Positions 6,505 through 11,720 of a stretch of DNA of 11,720 bases are shown here, piece by piece. A program made the translations under genes and the position numbers. The stretch's first letter is position 1; each line of letters opens with the position of its first letter. Origin of the DNA: a bacterium (GTDB lineage Bacteria; Actinomycetota; Acidimicrobiia; Acidimicrobiales; CATQHL01); assembly GCA_028819945.1 (NCBI GenBank), contig JAPPKQ010000409.1:1-11720 (forward strand). The letters run 5' to 3'. Below the pieces are notes generated by a model that saw only the letters and a list, made by a program, of their open reading frames with translations, did not search any database and had not been told where the DNA came from.

Positions 6505-6510
6505 GGAACC

Positions 6511-7446
6511 ATGACTGCCGCCGCGGATCCTTCCGAAGCCAACGCAACGGCTCCACCCGCCCCGCTGGGGCGCGCCCAGGGCACCATGCGGGTCAAGCGC
6601 GGCCTCGCCGAGATGCTCAAGCGCGGCGTCATCATGGACGTCGTCACCGCGGAGCACGCCCGGATCGCCGAGGACGCCGGAGCGGTGGCCGTGATGGCCC
6701 TCGAGCGTGTGCCGGCCGACATCCGCCGCGACGGCGGCGTGGCGCGCATGAGCCCGCCGGAGATCATCGAGTCCATCGTCGAGGCGGTCACGATCCCGGT
6801 CATGGCCAAGGCCCGCATCGGCCACTTCGCCGAGGCGCAGGTGCTCGAGGCCCTCGGCGTGGACTACATCGACGAGAGCGAGGTGCTGACGCCCGCCGAT
6901 GAGGCCCACCACATAGACAAGTGGCAGTTCACGGTCCCCTTCGTCTGCGGCGCCACGAACCTCGGCGAAGCGCTCCGGCGGATATCGGAGGGTGCGGCGA
7001 TGATCCGCTCCAAGGGTGAGGCCGGCACCGGCAACATCATCGAGGCGGTGCGCCACCTCCGGTCCATCACCGGCGACATCCGCCGGATCACCGTCGCCGA
7101 CAGCGCGGAGCTGTACGACTGGGCGAAGCGATTGCAGGCCCCCGTGGCGCTGGTGCGCGAGATCGCCGAAGCGGGCCGGCTGCCGGTGCCGCTGTTCTGT
7201 GCGGGAGGCGTCGCCACACCCGCCGACGCCTCGCTGGTCATGCAGCTGGGCGCCGAGGCCGTCTTCGTGGGTTCGGGCATCTTCAAGAGCGACAACCCTG
7301 CGCCCCGCGCCAAGGCCGTCGTGGAGGCGACCACCAACTTCGACGATCCCGCCATCCTGCTGAAGGTCAGCCGCGGGCTCGGCGAGGCGATGCCCGGACT
7401 CGAGTTGGGCAACCTGGAGACCCGGCTGGCGGAGCGGGGTTGGTAG
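6511..7446 (+). CDS. pdxS: Pyridoxal 5'-phosphate synthase, synthase subunit PdxS
   Basis: A 311-residue TIM-barrel enzyme that builds pyridoxal 5'-phosphate from ribose 5-phosphate (or ribulose 5-phosphate), glyceraldehyde 3-phosphate and ammonia supplied by PdxT. The active-site residues known from Bacillus subtilis (D24, K81, K149) are present at a constant offset of 19: D43 in V-I-M-D-V-V, K100 in M-A-K-A-R-I-G-H and K168 in [10 protein letters not shown]. The phosphate loops G-E-A-G-T-G and F-V-G-S-G-I-F-K-S are intact. The ATG at 6511 adds a short Ala/Pro-rich N-terminus ahead of the conserved G-T-x-R-V-K-R-G-x-A-E-M, common in actinobacterial forms. Family members form a double-hexamer ring decorated by PdxT. 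The partner gene follows after 22 bases. No doubt about identity. Confidence 0.97.
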   Translation: MTAAADPSEANATAPPAPLGRAQGTMRVKRGLAEMLKRGVIMDVVTAEHARIAEDAGAVAVMALERVPADIRRDGGVARMSPPEIIESIVEAVTIPVMAKARIGHFAEAQVLEALGVDYIDESEVLTPADEAHHIDKWQFTVPFVCGATNLGEALRRISEGAAMIRSKGEAGTGNIIEAVRHLRSITGDIRRITVADSAELYDWAKRLQAPVALVREIAEAGRLPVPLFCAGGVATPADASLVMQLGAEAVFVGSGIFKSDNPAPRAKAVVEATTNFDDPAILLKVSRGLGEAMPGLELGNLETRLAERGW

Positions 7447-7456
7447 GCCGACCCGT

Positions 7457-7461
7457 GAAGG
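7457..7461 (+). promoter_or_regulatory. Shine-Dalgarno for pdxT
   Basis: GAAGG ends 7 bases before the TTG at 7469, which supports that rare start codon over the in-frame GTG codons at 7475 and 7481. Confidence 0.55.
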
Positions 7462-7468
7462 CCGATTC

Positions 7469-8041
7469 TTGAAGGTGGGGGTGCTGGCGCTTCAGGGCGC
7501 CGCAGAACTGCACCTGGCGGCTCTGCGGAGCATCGGGGCCGCCGCCGTGCCGGTTCGCCGGCCCGACGAACTCGCGGATGTGGATCGGTTGATCCTGCCG
7601 GGCGGGGAGTCCACGACGATCTCGATGATGCTCGACGGCAACGGCCTCGCCGGGCCGCTGGCGGAGCGTCTCGCCGGCGGCATGAGCACGCTCGGAACCT
7701 GCGCCGGTCTGCTCCTGCTGGCCGCTGAGGTCAGCGACGGGCGGGACGACCAGCACTGCTTCGGCGCCCTCGACATCTCGGCACGCCGCAACGCCTACGG
7801 GCCCCAGACGGAGTCCTTCGAGGCCGACCTGCCGATTGCAGCGTTGGGTCCGTCACCGATGACGGCGGTCTTCATCCGCTCGCCGATCGTGGAGCGCGTC
7901 GGGCCCGAGGTGGAGGTGCTCGCCCGCCTCGACGGCCATCCCGTGCTGTGCCGCCAGGGTCGCGCCTGGGGCTGTACGTTCCATCCCGAGCTGTCGGGCG
8001 ATCTGCGCCTGCACCGCCTGTTCTGCGAGGAGATGGCGTAG
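7469..8041 (+). CDS. pdxT: Pyridoxal 5'-phosphate synthase, glutaminase subunit PdxT
   Basis: A 190-residue class I glutamine amidotransferase that hydrolyses glutamine and passes ammonia to PdxS. The catalytic triad is C78 (in G-T-C-A-G-L), H172 and E174 (in T-F-H-P-E-L). The family signatures P-G-G-E-S-T-T-I and R-N-A-Y-G-P-Q-T-E-S-F are there; most relatives have R-N-A-F-G-R-Q, so the Arg is replaced by Pro. A TTG start at 7469 gives M-K-V-G-V-L-A-L-Q-G, the usual N-terminus. It lies 22 bases after pdxS with a Shine-Dalgarno between, and its stop codon directly abuts the yebC ATG. Identity is certain. Confidence 0.96.
   Translation: MKVGVLALQGAAELHLAALRSIGAAAVPVRRPDELADVDRLILPGGESTTISMMLDGNGLAGPLAERLAGGMSTLGTCAGLLLLAAEVSDGRDDQHCFGALDISARRNAYGPQTESFEADLPIAALGPSPMTAVFIRSPIVERVGPEVEVLARLDGHPVLCRQGRAWGCTFHPELSGDLRLHRLFCEEMA
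8027..8032 (+). promoter_or_regulatory. Shine-Dalgarno for yebC
   Basis: GAGGAG near the end of pdxT, 9 bases before the ATG at 8042. Confidence 0.55.
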
Positions 8042-8797
8042 ATGTCGGGTCACTCCAAATGGGCCACCATCAAGCACCGCAAGGGCGCGGCCGACAAGCG
8101 GAGGGGGAAGCTCTTCGCCCGCCTCATCCGGCAGGTCGAGGTGGCTGCCCGCGCCGGCGGCGGCGACCTCGACGGCAACCCCACGCTGCGCACCATGTAC
8201 CAGAAGGCGCGCGACGCCTCGGTGCCCCTGGACACCATCGAGCGGGCCATCAAGCGGGGCACCGGCGAGCTGGAGGGGGTGGCCTACGAGCCGTTCACCT
8301 ACGAGGGCTACGCCCCGGCCGGGGTGGCGCTCTACGTCGAGGTGCTGACCGACAACCGCAACCGCACCTCCTCGGAGGTCCGCTCGCTGTTCCGGGCGCA
8401 CGGGGGTTCGCTGGCGGAGCCGGGGGCGGTGGCCTGGCAGTTCCGCCGGGGCGGGGTGATCACCGTCTCCCGAGCCGTCGATGAGGAGGAGCTGATGATG
8501 GCCACCCTCGACGCCGGGGCCGAGGACATCGTCGACGAGGGCGACACCTGGCGGGTGACCTGCGCGCCGACGGACCTGCCGGCGCTATCCGCCGCCCTGG
8601 AGGCCGCCGCCATCGCCGTGGAGAACGCCGAGTCCACGATGCTGGCGACGCAGGCAGTGCCCGTCACCTCTATCGAGCAGGCCCGCTCGGTGCTGCGCCT
8701 CGTCGGCGAGCTGGACGACCACGACGACGTCCAAGGGGTGCACGCCAACTTCGACATCCCCGACGAAATCCTCCAGGATCTGGCCGCCTCCGTCTAA
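8042..8797 (+). CDS. yebC: YebC/TACO1-family protein
   Basis: A 251-residue cytoplasmic protein of the YebC/TACO1 family. The start M-S-G-H-S-K-W-A-T-I-K-H-R-K is the family hallmark, and Y-E-G-Y-A-P-x-G-V-A and D-N-R-N-R-T (about 88-107) follow in the expected places. Length is normal. The family is often labelled a transcriptional regulator, but later work, including that on mitochondrial TACO1 and some bacterial members, points to a ribosome-linked role in translating proline-rich stretches; which applies here cannot be told from the sequence. Its ATG directly follows the pdxT stop and a GAGGAG Shine-Dalgarno lies upstream, so it is read with pdxST. Placement just before ruvC is widespread in bacteria. 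The stop codon also forms part of the predicted ruvC -10 element. Confidence 0.95.
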   Translation: MSGHSKWATIKHRKGAADKRRGKLFARLIRQVEVAARAGGGDLDGNPTLRTMYQKARDASVPLDTIERAIKRGTGELEGVAYEPFTYEGYAPAGVALYVEVLTDNRNRTSSEVRSLFRAHGGSLAEPGAVAWQFRRGGVITVSRAVDEEELMMATLDAGAEDIVDEGDTWRVTCAPTDLPALSAALEAAAIAVENAESTMLATQAVPVTSIEQARSVLRLVGELDDHDDVQGVHANFDIPDEILQDLAASV

Positions 8798-8800
8798 CCT
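8795..8800 (+). promoter_or_regulatory. Predicted -10 element of the ruvCAB-queA operon
   Basis: TAACCT fits TANNNT and ends 7 bases before the GTG at 8808, with no Shine-Dalgarno in the gap. The first three bases are the yebC stop codon TAA. No clear -35 is seen. Confidence 0.45.
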
Positions 8801-8807
8801 CGTACGA

Positions 8808-9326
8808 GTGTTCGTTCTCGGTATGGATCCTGGTCTCTCACGCTGCGGCTACGCCTGCCTGTCCGGCCGTGGTGCAGCCGCCCGGGCCGTGGCGGCGGGC
8901 GTCATCACCACGCCGCCGGGCCAGCCGGTGCCGCAGCGGCTGGCGATGCTGCAGCGGGAGATCCGCGGCCTCCTCGGCGAGCTCACGCCCGCGGTGGTGG
9001 CACTGGAGAGGGTGCTGTTCCAGGTCAACGTGCGCACGGCGATGGGCGTGGGGCAGGCGGCGGGCGTGGTCATGGCCGAGGCGGTGGCCGCGGGTTGCGA
9101 GGTGGTGGAGTACTCCCCGAACCAGGTCAAGCTGGCTGTCTGCGGCGACGGGGCGGCCGGCAAGGACCAGGTGGCCCGGATGGTGCAGATGCTGCTCGGC
9201 CTGCCCGAGCCGCTGCGTCCCGCCGACACCTCCGACGCTGCCGCCGTGGCCCTCTGCCATCTGGCCCAATCTCCGACGGTTCCGCCGCCGGCCACTGCGG
9301 GGACGGCACCCCTGCCGGCGCGGTGA
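8808..9326 (+). CDS. ruvC: Crossover junction endodeoxyribonuclease RuvC
   Basis: The Holliday-junction resolvase, a dimeric RNase H-fold nuclease of 172 residues. The four acidic catalytic residues are D7 (in G-M-D-P-G), E67 (in L-E-R-V-L-F), D140 and D143 (in P-A-D-T-S-D-A), matching D7, E66, D138 and D141 of E. coli. The DNA-contact stretch N-V-R-T-A-M-G-V-G-Q-A-A-G-V is conserved. The last 20 residues are Pro/Ala-rich and probably disordered, including a run of three prolines. The GTG start follows a predicted -10 element with no Shine-Dalgarno. The end overlaps the ruvA start by 4 bases. Identity is certain. Confidence 0.96.
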   Translation: MFVLGMDPGLSRCGYACLSGRGAAARAVAAGVITTPPGQPVPQRLAMLQREIRGLLGELTPAVVALERVLFQVNVRTAMGVGQAAGVVMAEAVAAGCEVVEYSPNQVKLAVCGDGAAGKDQVARMVQMLLGLPEPLRPADTSDAAAVALCHLAQSPTVPPPATAGTAPLPAR

Positions 9327-9916
9327 TCGGATCGCTGCGCGGCCGCCTGCTTGACCGCCACGGTGACGAGTTGCTGGTGGAGGTGGGGGGCATCGGCTAC
9401 CGGGTGACGGTGGGAGAGGCCGCCCAGCGGGCCGTCGGGCCGTCGGGCGGCGAGGTGTTGCTGTACGTCCACCACTACGTGCGCGAGGACGCCGAGACGC
9501 TCTACGGCTTCGGTTCGCCCGCCGAGTTGCGCTGCTTCGAGGCGATGCTGGGCGCCAACCGCGTGGGGCCCGCTCTGGCCCTGTCGATCCTCGGTGTTCA
9601 CGACCCGGCGGCGCTGCAGGCGCTGCTGGCGGCAGGCGACATCGACGCGCTGTGCCTGGTCCCGGGGGTCGGAGCCAAGACCGCGCAGCGGTTGCTGGTC
9701 GAGTTGCAGGCGCGCCTGGGGGTGCCGGAGTTCGCAGCCGCGGCCCCCACGGCAGGGATCCCCGCTGGCGGCCCCCACAGCGACGTCCGGGCCGCGCTGG
9801 GGCAGTTGGGCTATCGCGACGACGAGGTCAACCGGGTGGTGTCGGGACTGCCCGCCGACGGCGACCCCTCCGAGCTGCTGCGCGACGCGCTGCGGCAGCT
9901 GGCGGGCGCCCGCTAG
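9323..9916 (+). CDS. ruvA: Holliday junction DNA helicase subunit RuvA
   Basis: The junction-binding subunit of the RuvAB branch-migration motor, 197 residues. Domain I is an OB fold starting M-I-G-S-L-R-G, with the acidic pin E55-D56 at the same numbers as in E. coli. Domain II has two helix-hairpin-helix motifs: the second, L-V-P-G-V-G-A-K-T-A (112-121), is canonical, while the first reads L-G-A-N-R-V-G-P (76-83) where S-G-V-G-P-K is usual. Domain III (about 153-197) is the RuvB-binding helix bundle, reached by an Ala/Pro/Gly linker. The start is fixed by homology at GTG 9323, which overlaps the ruvC stop in GTGA. No Shine-Dalgarno is seen, so translation likely depends on coupling to ruvC. 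Confidence 0.96.
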   Translation: MIGSLRGRLLDRHGDELLVEVGGIGYRVTVGEAAQRAVGPSGGEVLLYVHHYVREDAETLYGFGSPAELRCFEAMLGANRVGPALALSILGVHDPAALQALLAAGDIDALCLVPGVGAKTAQRLLVELQARLGVPEFAAAAPTAGIPAGGPHSDVRAALGQLGYRDDEVNRVVSGLPADGDPSELLRDALRQLAGAR

Positions 9917-9938
9917 CCGGGCCGGTCGGGCTGACTGC

Positions 9939-9943
9939 GGGAG
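9939..9943 (+). promoter_or_regulatory. Shine-Dalgarno for ruvB
   Basis: GGGAG lies 6 bases before the ATG at 9950, in the 33-base gap after ruvA. Confidence 0.55.
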
Positions 9944-9949
9944 ACGGCG

Positions 9950-11038
9950 ATGCGGACCGAGGTGCTGGCGGCAGGCGCCGACGCCGGCGAGCAGCGCGAG
10001 GAGCACGCCGACCGCTTGGGCATCCGCCCGGTGCGGCTGGCGGACTTCGTCGGCCAGAGCGAGTTGAAGCGGCACCTCGGCATCATCTGCGGCGCCGCCC
10101 GCCAGCGGGCCCAGACCACCGAGCACCTGCTGTTCGCGGGACCACCCGGGTTGGGCAAGACGACCCTGGCGGGCATCGTGGCCGCCGAGATGGGGGTGGC
10201 GCAGCAGACCACCTCGGGGCCGGCGCTGGAGCGGGCGGGAGACCTCGCGGCCATCCTGACCAAGCTCGGCGAGGGCGATGTGCTCTTCATCGACGAGATC
10301 CACCGGCTGAGCCGTGCCGTGGAGGAGGTCCTCTACCCAGCCATGGAGGACTTCAGGGTGGACATCGTGCTGGGCAAGGGACCGGCGGCCCGCTCGATTC
10401 CCCTGGACCTGCCCCGCTTCACGCTCATCGGGGCCACGACGCGGATCTCCATGATCACCGGGCCGCTGCGGGACCGCTTCGGCTTCACGGCCCGGCTGGA
10501 CTTCTACCCGCCCGCCGAACTCGAGCAGATCGTGGCCCGCACCGCCGGCATCCTGGAGGTGGACATCACGCCGGTCGCCGGTGCGGTGATCGCCCGCCGG
10601 GCGCGGGGCACCCCCCGCATCGCCAACAGGCTGCTGCGCCTGGTGCGGGACTTCTCCCAGGTGGAGGGCGACGGGCGGATCGACGAGGCGACCGCCGAGG
10701 CCGCCCTGGCGGTCTTCGGCGTGGACGGCCGGGGGCTCGACAAGCAGGATCGGGCAGTGCTGGACGCCCTCTGCCGCGGCTTCGGCGGGGGACCGGTGGG
10801 CCTGTCCACCCTGGCCATCAGCGTCAGCGAGCCCGCGGAGACGGTGGAAGAGGTCTACGAGCCGTTCCTGATCACCCAGGGGCTCATGATGCGCACCCCG
10901 CGGGGGCGCGTGGCCATGCCGGCCGCCTGGGAGCATCTGGGGCTCGAGCCGCCCAGCGGGCAGCCGGCCGTGGGCGGGTTCGCCGGCGACGCCGAGGCCG
11001 GCAGCGACACAGAGAGGCCCCCCGGCCTGTTCGATTGA
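9950..11038 (+). CDS. ruvB: Holliday junction branch-migration ATPase RuvB
   Basis: A AAA+ motor of 362 residues that drives branch migration with RuvA. Walker A is G64-P-P-G-L-G-K70-T71, Walker B is D115-E116-I-H, sensor I is G161-A-T-T-R, and the arginine finger R174 in P-L-R-D-R-F-G has the same number as in E. coli. The C-terminal winged helix (about 280-330) has [11 protein letters not shown] and R-T-P-R-G-R. About 25 residues of low-complexity Gly/Ala/Glu tail, ending P-P-G-L-F-D, extend beyond the family core (E. coli has 336 residues). The ATG has a good Shine-Dalgarno, and the N-terminal extension is ordinary for actinobacteria. Its stop overlaps the queA ATG by one base. Identity is certain. 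Confidence 0.97.
   Translation: MRTEVLAAGADAGEQREEHADRLGIRPVRLADFVGQSELKRHLGIICGAARQRAQTTEHLLFAGPPGLGKTTLAGIVAAEMGVAQQTTSGPALERAGDLAAILTKLGEGDVLFIDEIHRLSRAVEEVLYPAMEDFRVDIVLGKGPAARSIPLDLPRFTLIGATTRISMITGPLRDRFGFTARLDFYPPAELEQIVARTAGILEVDITPVAGAVIARRARGTPRIANRLLRLVRDFSQVEGDGRIDEATAEAALAVFGVDGRGLDKQDRAVLDALCRGFGGGPVGLSTLAISVSEPAETVEEVYEPFLITQGLMMRTPRGRVAMPAAWEHLGLEPPSGQPAVGGFAGDAEAGSDTERPPGLFD
11015..11028 (+). other. Short hairpin just before queA start
   Basis: A 5-bp GC-rich stem (AGGCC with GGCCT) and a CCCC loop, ending 9 bases before the queA ATG and inside the last codons of ruvB. No T-tract follows, so it is not a classic terminator. It might affect queA translation, or be chance in GC-rich DNA. 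Confidence 0.25.
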
Positions 11039-11720
11039 TGCGAACCGACGAGGTGGACTACGCGCTGCCGCAGGAGGCGGTGGCGCAGCAACCCGTCGAG
11101 CCGCGCCATGACGCCCGGCTGCTCGTCGACGGGGGAAACGACGACGAGGTGCAGCATCGCCGGGTGCGCGACCTGCCGCGCCTGCTGCACCCCGGCGACG
11201 CCGTAGTGGTCAACGACACCCGCGTGGCGCCCGCCCGCATGCACCTGCGCAAGCCGACCGGCGGGCGGGTGGAGGTGCTGGTCACCACGCCGGGACCGGA
11301 GGTCACCGCCGAGGCACTGGTGCGGCCCGGGCGCCGGGTGCCGCCCCGAACGGTGCTGCGGGATGGCGCAGGGCGGGACGTGCTGCGGGTCGGGGCGGCC
11401 GGCCCGGACGGCACCCGCGAGGTGACCGCTCTCGCCCACCGCAGCATCTCGGCGCTGCTGGAGGAGCTGGGCGAGGTGCCGCTGCCGCCCTACGTGCACA
11501 GCCCGGTGCCGGCCGAGCGCTACCAGACGATCTACGCCCGGCGTCCCAGCTCCGCCGCCGCCCCCACGGCCGGCCTGCATCTCAGCGAGCAGGTGTTGGC
11601 CGAACTCGGCGCCGCCGGGATCGGCGTGGTGCCCCTGGACCTGGAGATCAGCGTCGCCACGTTCCGCCCGATCACCGCCGAGCGGCTCGAGGACCACGTG
11701 ATGCACAGCGAGCGCTACAC
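11038..11720 (+). CDS. queA: tRNA ribosyltransferase-isomerase QueA (3' end outside window)
   Basis: The first 227 codons of S-adenosylmethionine:tRNA ribosyltransferase-isomerase, which moves the ribosyl part of SAM to preQ1 in tRNA to give epoxyqueuosine. Signatures seen are A-Q-Q-P (16-19), H-R-R-V-R-D-L (40-46), N59-D-T-R-V-A-P-A-R67, G-E-V-P-L-P-P-Y (145-152), R-Y-Q-T-I-Y-A (161-167) and A-A-P-T-A-G-L-H (174-181). The stretch near 200-211 reads L-D-L-E-I-S-V-A-T-F-R-P where most relatives have L-H-V-G-x-G-T-F-x-P. The ATG overlaps the ruvB stop in TGATG, so translation is probably coupled. About a third of the protein is missing past the window edge. The ruvB-queA linkage is common in other bacteria. 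Mycobacteria lack this pathway as far as I recall, so the gene helps separate this genome from them. Confidence 0.94.
   Translation, partial: MRTDEVDYALPQEAVAQQPVEPRHDARLLVDGGNDDEVQHRRVRDLPRLLHPGDAVVVNDTRVAPARMHLRKPTGGRVEVLVTTPGPEVTAEALVRPGRRVPPRTVLRDGAGRDVLRVGAAGPDGTREVTALAHRSISALLEELGEVPLPPYVHSPVPAERYQTIYARRPSSAAAPTAGLHLSEQVLAELGAAGIGVVPLDLEISVATFRPITAERLEDHVMHSERY

Noticed and set aside
5764..7056. A 430-codon open frame on the - strand across the M48-like gene and pdxS
   Set aside because: Shadow of high-GC coding on the other strand; it covers conserved pdxS codons and shows no motif.
9297..9315. Hairpin shortly upstream of the ruvA start (GCGGGG with CCCC-T-GC)
   Set aside because: A 6-bp stem with a bulge inside ruvC coding sequence; plausible by chance, with nothing else supporting a regulatory role.
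8849..10936. A 695-codon open frame on the - strand across ruvC, ruvA and ruvB
   Set aside because: It is antisense to three certain genes; its composition (rich in Gln, His, Arg, Gly) is typical of shadow frames in high-GC DNA, and no domain is recognisable.
1..11720. Mobile elements, CRISPR arrays, tRNA or rRNA genes, defence systems
   Set aside because: No direct repeat-spacer pattern, terminal inverted repeats, transposase, integrase or RNA gene was seen; genes are tightly packed housekeeping genes on one strand.

Overview
The window is high-GC DNA (about 70% by eye) with every gene on the + strand and almost no non-coding space; no gap reaches 300 bases. It looks like an actinobacterial chromosome. 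The gene order thrS, HIT-family Ap4A phosphorylase, phosphatidylinositol-phosphate synthase, PIM acyltransferase, pimA, then pdxS, pdxT, yebC, ruvC, ruvA, ruvB matches, with a few insertions and losses, the order I recall for Mycobacterium and Streptomyces. The divergent sequences, the queA gene after ruvB and the GC-rich leaderless starts make me favour a deep-branching actinobacterium such as an Acidimicrobiia member. That placement is inference, not something I could test.

Layout. (1) 2-2513: threonyl-tRNA synthetase, whose first codons lie just outside the window, and a HIT hydrolase. (2) 2523-6423: the phosphatidylinositol mannoside (PIM) block. It holds an unrecognised two-helix membrane protein, a CDP-alcohol phosphatidyltransferase (PI-phosphate synthase type), a PatA-type acyltransferase, a PimA-type mannosyltransferase, and a small membrane-anchored protein of the M48/HtpX fold that has lost its zinc site. 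(3) 6511-8797: pdxS and pdxT, which make pyridoxal 5'-phosphate, followed directly by yebC. (4) 8808-11720: ruvC, ruvA and ruvB for Holliday-junction processing, then queA for queuosine synthesis, cut by the window end.

Expression. Four genes that could begin transcripts (the two-helix membrane protein, pimA, pdxS, ruvC) have a TANNNT hexamer ending exactly 6 or 7 bases before the start codon and no Shine-Dalgarno sequence, which fits promoters giving leaderless mRNAs. In two of the four the hexamer begins with the stop codon of the gene before. Genes inside the inferred operons instead have Shine-Dalgarno sequences (HIT, M48-like, pdxT, yebC, ruvB) or overlapping stop/start codons (GTGA for the M48-like gene and ruvA, TGATG for queA).

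Most of this is housekeeping, and I see no mobile element, CRISPR array, phage gene or defence system. The points most worth a second look are the zinc-site-less M48 protein coupled to pimA, the leaderless promoter pattern, and the altered acceptor- and membrane-contact residues of the PimA and PI-phosphate synthase homologues.
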